64,000 nucleotides of DNA from Adlercreutzia sp. ZJ304 (GCF_011039075.1 NZ_JAAKEG010000010.1:28379-92378), one strand, 5' to 3'; positions 27,702 to 36,536 are shown, numbered from the stretch's first letter. Numbers and translations: made by a program. The notes: generated by a model not told the origin, from the sequence alone.

Positions 27702-28409
27702 TTGGCTGAAGGCGAATCGGTAGCATTGTTGGGACCAAATGGTGCTGGCAAATCAACTTTTGTAGGACTGCTGACGCGCGATATTCATCCAATGCATCGC
27801 GAAGAGCCACCTGTAAGGTTTCGCGGCATGTCGCGCCCTTTGTTGGAAGATGTGAAAATGGCGATAGGCTATGTGTCGTCAAGTATGCAGTCGCAAATAT
27901 CGGTTCACCTGCCAGCAGCAGATGTGGCAGCAGGTGGTTTGTTTGGGTCGCTTGGTGTGCCGAAGCGCTTTACTGTTACTTCTGAACAGCGCGCCCGCGT
28001 AATGGAAGTTATGGAACAGTTGGGAATAGCCGATTTGGCTGATCGAGACATAACCACATTATCTTCTGGACAAGCGCGCCGTGTTCTTATTGCTAGGGCT
28101 ATGGTTCACAATCCTAGCGCGCTAATTTTTGATGAGCCTTGCACTGGTTTAGACCCACAAGGCATGTTCTATGTTCGCAAAACCATGCGCCAACTTGCGC
28201 AGCTTGGTTGTGCAGTTGTTCTGGTTACGCATTATCTTGAAGACATAATTCCCGAAATTAATCGCGTTGTGCTAATGAAAGATGCGCACATTATTGCAGA
28301 CGGATCTAAAGAGCAGCTGCTTTCTAGTAAAAACATGTCGGCGCTGTTTGGTATTCCGGCAAATGTTGTACAGCGTGCGGGCTACTATTCTTTAATGGCA
28401 GACTATTAG
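27702..28409 (+). CDS. ABC transporter ATP-binding protein, start codon irregular
   Basis: Walker A LLGPNGAGKST, signature LSSGQARRVLIARAM, Walker B ALIFDEPCTGLDP and the switch VTHYLEDI show a complete ABC ATPase core, of the single-domain type seen in ModF/YlmA-like proteins. The first standard start in frame is TTG at 27702, which would leave out the usual first beta strand and has no ribosome site. The same frame stays open upstream to 27579 and encodes FIRLKDAAVKRSGRCILHI, a normal ABC N-terminus, but contains no ATG, GTG or TTG. An ATA at 27609, overlapping the TAG of the lipoprotein gene, follows GGAAGGTGG at good spacing and is the best true start. No permease gene is next to it. Confidence 0.85.
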   Translation: MAEGESVALLGPNGAGKSTFVGLLTRDIHPMHREEPPVRFRGMSRPLLEDVKMAIGYVSSSMQSQISVHLPAADVAAGGLFGSLGVPKRFTVTSEQRARVMEVMEQLGIADLADRDITTLSSGQARRVLIARAMVHNPSALIFDEPCTGLDPQGMFYVRKTMRQLAQLGCAVVLVTHYLEDIIPEINRVVLMKDAHIIADGSKEQLLSSKNMSALFGIPANVVQRAGYYSLMADY

Positions 28410-28412
28410 CAT

Positions 28413-28685
28413 ATGAGTTGGTGGGACAACATATGTGACAAGTGCGGGCGCTGTTGCTTTGAGCGTGAACTAGATGAAGATGGCGACGTTGTAATTGATT
28501 ATGCGGCACCGTGTGAATTTCTGAATCCCGAAACGCGTTTATGTACTGTTTATGAAAACAGGTTTCGTGCGTGTGAGCGCTGTGGGCGTGTTTCTATAGT
28601 TACTGCGCTATTCGACCCGCTTCTACCCGAGGGTTGTGCGTATGCGCGCATGTTCCGCAAATGGAAGAAAGAGAACAATCTATAA
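28413..28685 (+). CDS. Cysteine-cluster protein of the YcgN/YkgJ type
   Basis: 90 residues. CDKCGRCCFE, then CEFLNPETRLCTVYENRFRACERC and GCAYA, give eight spaced cysteines in the pattern of the UPF0260 YcgN and YkgJ families, predicted to bind zinc or an iron-sulfur cluster. The function is unknown. The start lies three bases after the ABC ATPase stop, so the pair is probably co-transcribed. Confidence 0.85.
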   Translation: MSWWDNICDKCGRCCFERELDEDGDVVIDYAAPCEFLNPETRLCTVYENRFRACERCGRVSIVTALFDPLLPEGCAYARMFRKWKKENNL

Positions 28686-28755
28686 TCGGCTTGTTGTTGA
28701 ACAGCTATTGTATGCGCTATACTGTCGAGTTGCTGCTTTGCAGTCGGCGGTGAAC

Positions 28756-28847
28756 GGAGAGGTGTCCGAGCTGGCCGAAGGAGCACGATTGGAAATCGTG
28801 TATGCCCCAAAAGGGTATCCGGGGTTCGAATCCCCGCCTCTCCGCCA
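28756..28847 (+). tRNA. tRNA-Ser (GGA)
   Basis: Acceptor stem GGAGAGG / CCTCTCC, anticodon loop TTGGAAA (anticodon GGA), long class II variable arm (TGCCCCAAAAGGGTA), T-arm GGGGTTCGAATCCCC, discriminator G and encoded CCA. Confidence 0.95.
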
Positions 28848-28930
28848 TTTTTGGTTTTCTCTTGGTGCGGCTAATATGTAACCTACTGAAAGCCTTATTG
28901 GGCGCTTTTTGCAAAGCATTAATGTTATAC

Positions 28931-29033
28931 GGAGAGGTGGCAGAGCGGTTGAATGCGGCGGTCTCGAAAACCGTTATGCCGTGTTAAGCGGTATCCAGGG
29001 TTCGAATCCCTGCCTCTCCGCCAGTTTGTAAAT
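28931..29033 (+). tRNA. tRNA-Ser (CGA)
   Basis: Same acceptor stem as the tRNA-Ser 84 bp upstream. The anticodon loop CTCGAAA gives anticodon CGA. Long variable arm, T-arm AGGGTTCGAATCCCT, discriminator G, encoded CCA. The extra length comes from the large variable arm. Confidence 0.93.
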
Positions 29034-29178
29034 CTATTCTAAATTCTTACGAATAAAACCATTTAAGGCATTTTCGTGTTAGATTGGGGCTTTGGGCTTG
29101 TATTCAACTAAACTATTACCAAACATAAAAGGTGCAAACCTGTAGCGAGCAAATTTGCGCCATACGGAAGGAGTCTAA

Positions 29179-29682
29179 ATGAGCGACCGCGAAGTAAAGA
29201 ATCAGGTATCAGAAGTACCTCAGATGCCCGAGATTCTAGAGCGCGTTTTGCTGTATGCGCTAGATGAAGGCAAACAGCGCATGAATGCGGGTGAAGAAAT
29301 TGTGCCATTCACCACTATGGTTGTGCGTGACAATGTGTTTTTGGAAACCCATCCCGGCAATAGCGCCCAAGAATGCTTCAATTTAGCGCAGCATACCGTT
29401 GAAGGTGCGCGAGGCGCAAACGCTTATGCGCTTTGTTACGACGGCTACATTGAAACCGATAATGGCGTAAAAGATGCTCTTATTGCAGAAGGCGGCGTAC
29501 CCGGTTTACCAGATGGCTATGCAATTGGTTTTTTGTACACTCAACAAGAAGGCATGTTGCCTGTTTTTGATACAAGTCCGTCTTATATCGGTGAAGCGCC
29601 TAACTTTATGAGCAACCTGCGCGCGGCAACCGATTATGCCGATGCCGAAATAGACAACAAGTATTTAGATACTTCAGTCTAG
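29179..29682 (+). CDS. Hypothetical acidic cytoplasmic protein
   Basis: 167 residues with a good ribosome site (GGAAGGAG). No signal peptide, membrane segment or known motif is recognised. The sequence is acidic and globular in look, with conserved-type segments ALCYDGYIETDNGVKDALIAE and PDGYAIGFLYTQQE. It is followed by a strong terminator and is probably a single-gene transcript between the tRNA-Ser genes and ilvE. Confidence 0.7.
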   Translation: MSDREVKNQVSEVPQMPEILERVLLYALDEGKQRMNAGEEIVPFTTMVVRDNVFLETHPGNSAQECFNLAQHTVEGARGANAYALCYDGYIETDNGVKDALIAEGGVPGLPDGYAIGFLYTQQEGMLPVFDTSPSYIGEAPNFMSNLRAATDYADAEIDNKYLDTSV

Positions 29683-29704
29683 TTAGTTCGAAAAATTAAA
29701 TTCT

Positions 29705-29747
29705 AATAAGCCTCTGTTTGCGTTGTCGGCACAGAGGCTTATTTTTT
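29705..29747 (+). terminator. Strong terminator before ilvE
   Basis: Stem AATAAGCCTCTGT / ACAGAGGCTTATT with a 13-base loop and a T-run on the plus strand. Confidence 0.9.
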
Positions 29748-29915
29748 GATGTAGGCAATTGTGCTGAAACTCTTTGTGCTTTGCAGAACGCAGGCACAAC
29801 TATAGCTGTTAAAATTTCTCCAGCTTTGCATTGGTACTTTACGTTGGTAAGCAGTATCATTTCGCTAACCCAAAAAGCAGTTACAAAAGCTGTAAGTTCG
29901 GAGTTTGGAGGATTC

Positions 29916-30839
29916 GTGGCAGATATAACCGAAGTGGATTATATATGGATGAACGGTACATTAGTGCCGTGGGCAGATGCCAACGTGCACGTGCTTTCGC
30001 ATTCGCTTCATTATGGATCGGGTGTTTTTGAAGGTATTCGCTGTTACAAAGATCCCAATTCTGATCGCAGTTTCATTTTCCGCTTGCGCGATCATATGGA
30101 GCGCCTGCATCGTAGTGCGAAAATTGCTGCTATTGATTTGCCTTACACGGTAGACCAGTTGTGCGAAGCCACGATAGAGGTAATACGTGCGAATAAGTTG
30201 CCAGCGTGCTACATTCGTCCGTTGGTTTTCCGCGGTTATGGCGTTATGGGCGTTGATCCAACAGGTGCGCCTACTGACGTGATAATAGCTTGCTGGCCGT
30301 GGGATGCCTATTTGGGCGAAGAGGCTCTGGCAAATGGTATAGCAGTTGGCGTGTCGTCTTGGAGACAGCGCTCTATTAACGCTATTCCGCCAGCAGTTAA
30401 AGCTACTGCTGCATATTTCAACTCGCTTATGGCAAAACTTGAGGCGAAAGAACACGGTTATGCCGAGGCGGTTATGCTAAATGAAAATGGTTTGGTTTGC
30501 GAAGGTACGGGCGAAAACATTTTTGTGGTGCGAAATTCAGTGTTGTCTACACCGCCGCTTTCCGATGGTGTGCTTGAAGGCATTACGCGCGACACTGTGC
30601 TGGTAATTGCTGACGAATTAGGAATTCCGGCTGGCGAAGAAAGCTTAACTAGAAGCGACTTGTACGTGGCTGATGAAGTATTTATGACTGGTTCGGCTGC
30701 CGAACTTACCCCTATTGGCTCGGTGGATGGACGTACTGTTGGCAAGCCCGGTCCTGTAACACGCCAATTGCAAGAGCGCTTTTTCGAAATAGCTTATGGA
30801 CACGCTGAAGAATATTCCGATTGGTTGACTCAAGTTTAA
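29916..30839 (+). CDS. ilvE: Branched-chain amino acid aminotransferase
   Basis: PLP enzyme that makes the last transamination in Leu/Ile/Val synthesis. 307 residues from the GTG at 29916, chosen because GGAGG lies four bases before it; the frame is open further upstream but runs through a terminator. IWMNGTLVPWADANVHVLSHSLHYGSG is the conserved opening. The PLP lysine is in AIPPAVKATAAYFNS, and NGLVCEGTGENIFVV and GVLEGITRDTVL follow. The next gene, cimA, begins directly after the stop, so the pair serves isoleucine synthesis. Confidence 0.95.
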   Translation: MADITEVDYIWMNGTLVPWADANVHVLSHSLHYGSGVFEGIRCYKDPNSDRSFIFRLRDHMERLHRSAKIAAIDLPYTVDQLCEATIEVIRANKLPACYIRPLVFRGYGVMGVDPTGAPTDVIIACWPWDAYLGEEALANGIAVGVSSWRQRSINAIPPAVKATAAYFNSLMAKLEAKEHGYAEAVMLNENGLVCEGTGENIFVVRNSVLSTPPLSDGVLEGITRDTVLVIADELGIPAGEESLTRSDLYVADEVFMTGSAAELTPIGSVDGRTVGKPGPVTRQLQERFFEIAYGHAEEYSDWLTQV

Positions 30840-32432
30840 TTGGCGAAAATTTACACATACGATTGCACGCTGCGCGACGGAGAGCAATGCGAAGGAATAA
30901 ATCTTTCACTGGAAGATAAGTTGCTTATAGCGCGCCGGCTTGATGAATTCGGTGTAGATTTCATCGAAGGTGGTTTTCCTGCGTCAAACCCGAAGGATAT
31001 AGCCTTTTTTAAGGCGGTTCGGCATATGCGATTTGAACACTCACGCATAGCTGCGTTTGGCAGCACCTGTCGCAAAGGTGTAGCTGCTTTAGATGATCCG
31101 GGTTTGACCGATTTGCTGGAATGCGGTGCACCTGTAGTTACCATTGTGGGAAAAACGTGGGATAAACAGGTGACATTGGCACTTCAAGCTGAGTTATCTG
31201 AAAATCTGCGCATGATTCGCGATTCGGTGGCACATCTGAAAGCGGCAGGTCGCAGAGTTGTTTTTGATGCAGAGCATTTTTTCGATGGCTACGTTAGCAA
31301 CAAGGAATATGCGTTGGAATGCTTGCGTGCGGCACACGAGGCTGGCGCCGATAGCATAGATTTATGCGAAACAAATGGCGGTGCGCTGCCATTTGATGTT
31401 GAGCGCATTGTTGCGGCTGCGGTTGCAGAATTTCCCGGACAGAATTTTGGCATACATTGTCACAACGATTCAGGGTGTGCGGTTGCAAACACTCTTGCGG
31501 CGGTTCGTGCAGGTGCTGTGCAAGTGCAAGGAACCATGAATGGCATAGGTGAGCGAGTTGGTAACACCGATTTGCTAACAGTTATAGCTAATCTTGAATT
31601 GAAGATGAATGCAGAAACGGTAGGTCGCAGTAATTTACAGCAGCTTACCGATGTCTCGCATTACATAGCCGAGATTACAGGAGCACCAGTTTCAGCGCAT
31701 AATCCGTATAGCGGTCATTCTGCATTTGCGCATAAAGGCGGCTTGCATGCTAGCGCTATTGCTCGTTTTCCGCAGGCATATGAACACGCTGATCCGAAAC
31801 TTGTAGGAAATAGAGCGCGTATGGTGGTAAGCGAACTAGCTGGTAAGGCTTCGCTTTTGCAGAAAGCTGCGGCGTTGGGCATAGATTTAGAAGCCAGTGG
31901 TGCTAATGTGCAAACAATACTTGACGATATAAAGAATCGCGAAGCACGCGGCTATACATATGAAGTGGCTGACGGTTCGCTTGCGTTGTTGTTGATGCGT
32001 CACTTGGGGGAATATTCTCCGGTGTTCACGTTAGAAAGTTTCCGGGTTATTGTGGACGATCGCGAAGATACCGGAGCGCTTGCAAAAGATGCAGCCAGTG
32101 AAGCCACAATTAAGATACACGTGGGCGATCAGCGTTTTGTCGCAACTGGTGAAGGTACAGGTCCGGTGGGTGCGCTGGACAGTGCTTTGCGCATGGCAAT
32201 AACCGAGTTTTATCCGCAAGTGTCCAACTTAGAGTTGGTTGACTACAAAGTGCGCCTTCCAGACGAGAGCCAAGGCACCGGAGCAGTAACGCGCGTAACC
32301 ATAACTACCGCCGATGCGCATGGTATATTTGGCACAGTTGGCGTGTCAGAAAACGTAATAGAGGCATCGTGGAATGCGCTAGTTGAATCTATTGAATACG
32401 GACTTATACGAATGGGGCGCAAAAATGGCTGA
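30840..32432 (+). CDS. cimA: (R)-citramalate synthase
   Basis: Condenses pyruvate with acetyl-CoA to citramalate, giving 2-oxobutyrate for isoleucine without threonine. 530 residues from a TTG adjoining the ilvE stop, so it is translationally coupled. The HMGL-like barrel has YDCTLRDGEQCEGINLS, VVFDAEHFFDGY, HCHNDSGCAVANTLAA and MNGIGERVGNTDL. GHSAFAHKGGLHASAI and the C-terminal LeuA-type regulatory domain (~400-530) follow, indicating feedback control. The FFDGY sequence and length favour CimA over LeuA. Confidence 0.9.
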   Translation: MAKIYTYDCTLRDGEQCEGINLSLEDKLLIARRLDEFGVDFIEGGFPASNPKDIAFFKAVRHMRFEHSRIAAFGSTCRKGVAALDDPGLTDLLECGAPVVTIVGKTWDKQVTLALQAELSENLRMIRDSVAHLKAAGRRVVFDAEHFFDGYVSNKEYALECLRAAHEAGADSIDLCETNGGALPFDVERIVAAAVAEFPGQNFGIHCHNDSGCAVANTLAAVRAGAVQVQGTMNGIGERVGNTDLLTVIANLELKMNAETVGRSNLQQLTDVSHYIAEITGAPVSAHNPYSGHSAFAHKGGLHASAIARFPQAYEHADPKLVGNRARMVVSELAGKASLLQKAAALGIDLEASGANVQTILDDIKNREARGYTYEVADGSLALLLMRHLGEYSPVFTLESFRVIVDDREDTGALAKDAASEATIKIHVGDQRFVATGEGTGPVGALDSALRMAITEFYPQVSNLELVDYKVRLPDESQGTGAVTRVTITTADAHGIFGTVGVSENVIEASWNALVESIEYGLIRMGRKNG

Positions 32433-32733
32433 TGTAAAAAGCCCAGCTGCGCAAATTCGCACGCAAGAAGTTGACGATTTACTGCGCGTGTTGGCTACTA
32501 TAGACGATCCGGATAAGGTGTTCGAGTTATTGGAAGATTTGTTCACCATTCGGGAAATACGCGAAACCTCGCAGCGCTTAGCTGTTGCGCACTTGTTAGA
32601 CGCGGGCAAATCGTATGCTGCCATAGAAAAAGAAACGGGCGCATCGGCAACTACCATAGCGCGTGTATCTAAGTGTTTGACATATGGTTCTGGCGGCTAT
32701 CGCGCTGCGCTAGATGTGCTGGCGGAAAACTAA
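32425..32733 (+). CDS. TrpR-like protein YerC/YecD
   Basis: 102 residues from the ATG at 32425, overlapping the cimA end by 8 bp; an earlier start at 32383 inside cimA is less likely. LLRVLATIDDPDKVFELLEDLFTIREIRETSQRLAVAHLLDAGKSYAAIEKETGASATTIARVSKCL is the YerC/YecD family throughout, with a Trp-repressor-type helix-turn-helix. The family is related to TrpR but its effector is not established. Its place at the end of ilvE-cimA suggests control of amino acid genes (inference). Confidence 0.9.
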   Translation: MADVKSPAAQIRTQEVDDLLRVLATIDDPDKVFELLEDLFTIREIRETSQRLAVAHLLDAGKSYAAIEKETGASATTIARVSKCLTYGSGGYRAALDVLAEN

Positions 32734-33416
32734 GCGTAGTCTTGAGGCGTTAGCGGCTGCTGGGGCAGCGGCTCTTCGGGCAGCTTCGATTTCAAATCCC
32801 ATATACGTTTCACCATTTCCAAAATAAGCTGCGCGCGCGTGCCTATGAGGTCGCTATTTTTCGCCAAGAAATCAGCCACTTCAGAATAATGGAGGGTAAA
32901 ACTTTCTATGAGTTCTCCGCGTTCGGGCTGTGGCGTTTCGTCTTGCAGCGCTCGCGCAAGAACAACCTGTACATTTTCTTCGGTAAGCCCGGTTGACGAA
33001 TAGCCCGATTGCGGCAGAACTGTTATTGCTGCATCGCCTAGCTTGTCGTTCAGGCGGCATCCAACCTCTTCGAGCAATTCGCGTTGCGCGCATTGCGCTA
33101 TTGTCTCGTCTGGTTCCATAAGACCTGCAGGAAAAGAAATGCACCAAGCGTTCAGTGGATAGCGAAATTCTCTTATGAGCAAAATGGTATCGTTTGGAAG
33201 AAGCGGAACAATACATACCGCATCTGGCTTGGTATGTTTTCCCGCGCCATTTGCTTTAAGTGCTGCTTCGTACTCGTTCAATCCGCGCCGTGAAGCGGCT
33301 TCGTATTCATACGTTGATCCATCTGCCAAACGATAGGTTAGCACGTATTTATTAACCCATCCGCTGCATATTTGCTCTATGTGTTCTAGTTTTGGGGTTG
33401 CTAGTTTGTTCGTCAT
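32730..33416 (-). CDS. Nudix hydrolase
   Basis: 228 residues. The Nudix box reads GLMEPDETIAQCAQRELLEEVG, matching Gx5Ex7REUxEExGU with all metal ligands. FIRE-like ILLIREFRYPLNAWCISFPAG upstream is typical of ADP-ribose pyrophosphatase relatives. The substrate is probably a nucleoside-diphosphate sugar but is not determined. It overlaps the upstream flavin-protein gene by 4 bp (ATGA), and its 3' end overlaps the convergent TrpR-like gene by 4 bp. Confidence 0.9.
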   Translation of the reverse strand: MTNKLATPKLEHIEQICSGWVNKYVLTYRLADGSTYEYEAASRRGLNEYEAALKANGAGKHTKPDAVCIVPLLPNDTILLIREFRYPLNAWCISFPAGLMEPDETIAQCAQRELLEEVGCRLNDKLGDAAITVLPQSGYSSTGLTEENVQVVLARALQDETPQPERGELIESFTLHYSEVADFLAKNSDLIGTRAQLILEMVKRIWDLKSKLPEEPLPQQPLTPQDYA

Positions 33417-33904
33417 TTTGATAGTCTCCTGCCACCTTTTGCGCGTACTTCATCAAATGCAACTTCCCATATATCAGTGTCATTTATTTCGCGCTCTATT
33501 GCTGGTCCTATTTCGTGTTTTAACTCGGGCATGTATTTCATGCAAAGCGCCACCAATGCCTGACGCACTTGTACTATATCTTCTACGCGATGAATTTGCC
33601 CGCTAGCTATAACAGAGGCAAAGCGGCTAGTGAAGAAAGTGTCTTCAAAACAAGGTTCTACCTCGGTTGCAACTGTAACGCTAACGCGGGGGTCGTGGTG
33701 CCAGTTGTCTAGTTTATGTCCATAAGTATTTGTGGTGTGAACATACAATTTTTTGTCCATCATTACATACGACATGGGAACGCCATAAGGTGTTCCGTCT
33801 TCATCAACTGTAGATATAACGCAGTATTCGCCAGCATCTAAGATGCGCCACGCTTCTTCTGTATCTAATTCGCGCTCGGCAATACGCATTGCATACTTTT
33901 TCAT
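33413..33904 (-). CDS. Pyridoxamine 5'-phosphate oxidase family (NimA-like) flavoprotein
   Basis: 163 residues. EAWRILDAGEYCVISTVDEDGTPYGVPMSYVMMDKKLYVHTT, GHKLDNWHHDPRVSVTVATE and FTSRFASVIASGQIHRVED match the split-barrel FMN-binding proteins related to 5-nitroimidazole reductases. It is likely an FMN/F420-type redox enzyme; a role in nitroimidazole resistance cannot be claimed from sequence. AGAAAGGA lies before the ATG. It is the first gene of a two-gene operon with the Nudix gene. Confidence 0.88.
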   Translation of the reverse strand: MKKYAMRIAERELDTEEAWRILDAGEYCVISTVDEDGTPYGVPMSYVMMDKKLYVHTTNTYGHKLDNWHHDPRVSVTVATEVEPCFEDTFFTSRFASVIASGQIHRVEDIVQVRQALVALCMKYMPELKHEIGPAIEREINDTDIWEVAFDEVRAKGGRRLSK

Positions 33905-34023
33905 GGTGGTCCTTTCTGTTTCGTATTAGTTTACGTCATTAATGGTGCGAAGCAGGAATGCGCCTCAAGTTGACAATTTAGCCCTGCATATAACGATGCA
34001 CTCGTACATTCCGGGATAAAAAA

Positions 34024-34055
34024 TTGTGAGGTGGCTTACGTAAGCCACCTCACAA
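34024..34055 (-). terminator. 32-bp perfect palindrome with minus-strand T-run
   Basis: TTGTGAGGTGGCTTAC and its exact complement form a 16-bp stem. The minus strand continues with six T (34018-34023). It either ends the M18 peptidase transcript, about 280 bp after its stop, or acts as an attenuator in the leader of the flavoprotein-Nudix operon 120 bp further on. Confidence 0.8.
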
Positions 34056-34059
34056 CAGT

Positions 34060-34161
34060 GGATGCCGGGGGTAAGCATCCTTGGAAGCCTAGGGACGGAG
34101 ACTTCCATGTTGCGGAAGATGAGGGCATCTTCCTTAGGGAGAAAGGAGGAAGAGAACTTCC
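34060..34161. other. Hairpin-dense region of unknown role
   Basis: Within the 33905-34333 gap, several stems share the words GGAAG and CTTCC and so could pair in alternative ways. GGATGC/GCATCC at 34060-34080; GGAAG 34083-34087 with CTTCC 34102-34106; GGAAGATG/CATCTTCC at 34114-34133 with a 4-base loop; GGAAG/CTTCC at 34148-34161. ACTTCCATGTTGC and ACTTCCGTGTTGC occur as direct repeats. Switching between such pairings is how RNA leaders work, but no known riboswitch class is recognised. Confidence 0.4.
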
Positions 34162-34333
34162 GTGTTGCATTGCATACTACACGGCAGCGCTACGCTTTGT
34201 GGGTAAACAGCAAAGGCATTACTTTTACGATACGCAGCGTTTTACATTCTGTAATATTCGATTGGTATAGAGATGTGTTGGTCTGTCAGGAACGCATGCT
34301 AAGCGTGCATCGCTTTCCCAACAGACCGCTAAA

Positions 34334-35731
34334 TTAAATATTGCGCAGGAATGCCTCGTAGCCGCGCACGGCTTCGTAAATATCAGCTTTACTGGTTACT
34401 TCCCAAGGGCTGTGCATGCTAAGCACGGCGACACCGCTATCTATTACATCCATTCCGAAGCGTGCGGGTATGAAAGCTATTGTTCCGCCGCCGCCCGCAT
34501 CAACTCTACCCAGTTCAGCGGTTTGGAAACTAACATTTGCATCGTCCATAACGCGTCGCAGGCGCGCTACAAATTCGGCGCGGGCATCGTTGCTGCCCGA
34601 TTTTCCGCGCGCACCAGTGTATTTATTGAACACCAAACCGTGTCCTAAATAGGCGGAATTTTTTGGTTCGAAAACACTTGCGTAAGCCGGATCGACACCT
34701 GCTGATACATCTGACGACAACATTCTGGAAGCGGCTAATGCGCGTCGCAGTTTTAACTGACCGCTTTCGCCTGCAAGTTCCATTATTTCGGCGATAGTGT
34801 TTTCAAAAAACGCCGACTCCATGCCTGTAGCGCCTACGCTGCCAATTTCCTCTTTGTCTACCAGCACGCAAACAGCAGTTTTTTCCGGCGCTGCATCGTC
34901 TGCCAATTCCAACTGGGCACGCAGCGATGTGTAGGCGCAAACGCGGTCGTCTTGCCCGTATCCAATAATCATGCTTCGATCAAAGCCCATTTCGCGGGCT
35001 GCGCCTGCAGGCACTACTTCAAGTTCGGCAGAAAGAAAATCTTCCTCTTCTATTTCGTATTTTTCGCGCAGAATATTAAGCAAGAATGCTTTAACAGGCT
35101 CTTTTTCTTCCTCGTTTTGGTTGGCTTCACATCTATTCCCAACAAGAATATCTAAGTCTTCACCTTCTATAACTTCCGAACCTTTTTTCTCCATTTGCTT
35201 TTGCCCTAAATGCGGCAAAAGATCGGTTACGCAAAAAACAGGATCGTGCGGGTCTTCGCCAATAACTACCGGCATTACACTACCGTCGGTTTTCGCCACT
35301 ACACCGTGTATGGCAAGCGGCAGCGCCACCCACTGATACTTTTTTATGCCGCCGTAATAGTGCGTGTCAAGCAAAGCGAAGTCGTCCTTTTCATAGAGGG
35401 GGTTTTGCTTTATGTCTAGCCGCGGCGAATCAATATGCGCACCCAATATATTCATGCCGTGCTCTATGGGCTGTTCGCCTATGTGTACAAGCACGATAGC
35501 CTTATTCTGGGAAGTTGCCCATACTTTGTCGCCGGATTTCAGTTTGCGACCTGCTTTTAGTGCATCTGAGAGCGCCATATAACCAGCTTTTTCGGCTAGT
35601 TTTACAGCGCGTGCGCAGCATTCGCGTTCGGTTTTGCATGTAGATATGAATTGCATATAGTCGCCGGTCAGGTGCTCTATTGATGCTATATCGTTTTTGT
35701 TGTATTTTTTCCAAACTGATTCGCGTTGCAT
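34334..35731 (-). CDS. M18 family aminopeptidase
   Basis: Zinc-dependent cytosolic aminopeptidase acting on N-terminal residues. 465 residues from the ATG at 35731, where AAAGGA lies six bases upstream; the frame is open to 35860 but that start has no support. GAHIDSPRLDIKQNPLYE (metal-binding His-Asp), LLDTHYYGGIKKYQW, CVLVDKEEIGSVGATGMES (catalytic Glu pair), SADVSAG-like MLSSDVSAGVDPAY and the C-terminal GVAVLSMHSPWEVTSKAD are M18 hallmarks. Confidence 0.93.
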   Translation of the reverse strand: MQRESVWKKYNKNDIASIEHLTGDYMQFISTCKTERECCARAVKLAEKAGYMALSDALKAGRKLKSGDKVWATSQNKAIVLVHIGEQPIEHGMNILGAHIDSPRLDIKQNPLYEKDDFALLDTHYYGGIKKYQWVALPLAIHGVVAKTDGSVMPVVIGEDPHDPVFCVTDLLPHLGQKQMEKKGSEVIEGEDLDILVGNRCEANQNEEEKEPVKAFLLNILREKYEIEEEDFLSAELEVVPAGAAREMGFDRSMIIGYGQDDRVCAYTSLRAQLELADDAAPEKTAVCVLVDKEEIGSVGATGMESAFFENTIAEIMELAGESGQLKLRRALAASRMLSSDVSAGVDPAYASVFEPKNSAYLGHGLVFNKYTGARGKSGSNDARAEFVARLRRVMDDANVSFQTAELGRVDAGGGGTIAFIPARFGMDVIDSGVAVLSMHSPWEVTSKADIYEAVRGYEAFLRNI

Positions 35732-35900
35732 TTCGTTCCTTTCATAATAGTTTTCACTATTACTATATCCCACTAAGCAAGCTGTAAAGCCAAAAGATAC
35801 CAAACGCAAATCTTTTCCAATCAGTGTAAAGTTACGCTGCAAATCATCTATTATGTTCACCAGCTAATAAACCAATTCAAAAGACACAAGGAGGAGAACC

Positions 35901-36518
35901 ATGACGATGAAAGTACGCGACGTTGCACCCAATGCCAGCAATTCTTCAAACTTCAATGTGGTTGCCGATAGTCATACAAAAGTTGGAACTACTTTGGAAA
36001 ATTTGAAGAGTGCAGTAAATGGCGAAACTGGCGCTAGCGCTAAATATGCTGCATTTAGCAAAGCCGCTCAGGCTGCTGGCTACGATCAGATAGCGCGTCA
36101 GTTTGCTGCAACTTCTGCTGCCGAGCAGATCCATATTAAGCTGGAAGTAGCCGAGATTCAGAAGAAAGAGCCCGACTACGTTGCGCCCGAAGCTCCTACC
36201 GATGTTGTTGGTACCAAGACCGACCTAGACCTAATCAGCGGTGCGCTGGGCGAAATTTATGAGACATCCGATATGTATCCGTCGTTCATCAATGTTGCCA
36301 TTGAAGAAGGCGAAACCGGCGCACAAATGGTGTTCACTCGCGCTAAGTTGGCTGAAAGCGTACATGCCGAACTTTACATGGACGCATACAACAACATAGA
36401 TGCACAAGACGATGAAAAATTCTATCTTTGCCCTGTTTGTGGCTACATTCATAAGGGTGAAGACTTCGAGAAGTGCCCAATTTGCTTCGCTCCAAAGAAC
36501 TCTTTCCGCGAGTTTTAA
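35901..36518 (+). CDS. Rubrerythrin
   Basis: Non-heme di-iron peroxidase of anaerobes that removes hydrogen peroxide. 205 residues with a strong site AAGGAGGAGAACC before ATG. A ferritin-like four-helix domain spans ~25-165, with NGETGASAKYAAFSKAA, AAEQIHIKLEVAE, AIEEGETGAQMVF and ESVHAELYMDA supplying the Glu/His iron ligands. A C-terminal rubredoxin domain has CPVCGYIHKG and CPICFAPKNSF. It supports an anaerobic or oxygen-sensitive lifestyle. A terminator follows. Confidence 0.94.
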   Translation: MTMKVRDVAPNASNSSNFNVVADSHTKVGTTLENLKSAVNGETGASAKYAAFSKAAQAAGYDQIARQFAATSAAEQIHIKLEVAEIQKKEPDYVAPEAPTDVVGTKTDLDLISGALGEIYETSDMYPSFINVAIEEGETGAQMVFTRAKLAESVHAELYMDAYNNIDAQDDEKFYLCPVCGYIHKGEDFEKCPICFAPKNSFREF

Positions 36519-36536
36519 TGCATTTGCTCCGGCGGG

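Noticed and set aside
29748..29915. T-box or other leader riboswitch before ilvE
   Set aside because: No T-box motif (AGGGTGGnACCGCG) or specifier-loop structure could be found in this short gap.
34031..34337. Open frames on the plus strand after the 32-bp palindrome, possibly the tail of an IS200/IS605 TnpB gene with its guide-RNA region
   Set aside because: The hairpins and terminal palindrome are reminiscent of such element ends, but no TnpB motif (RuvC-like Asp/Glu or zinc finger) is visible and no upstream part of the gene exists. Kept only as a structured region.
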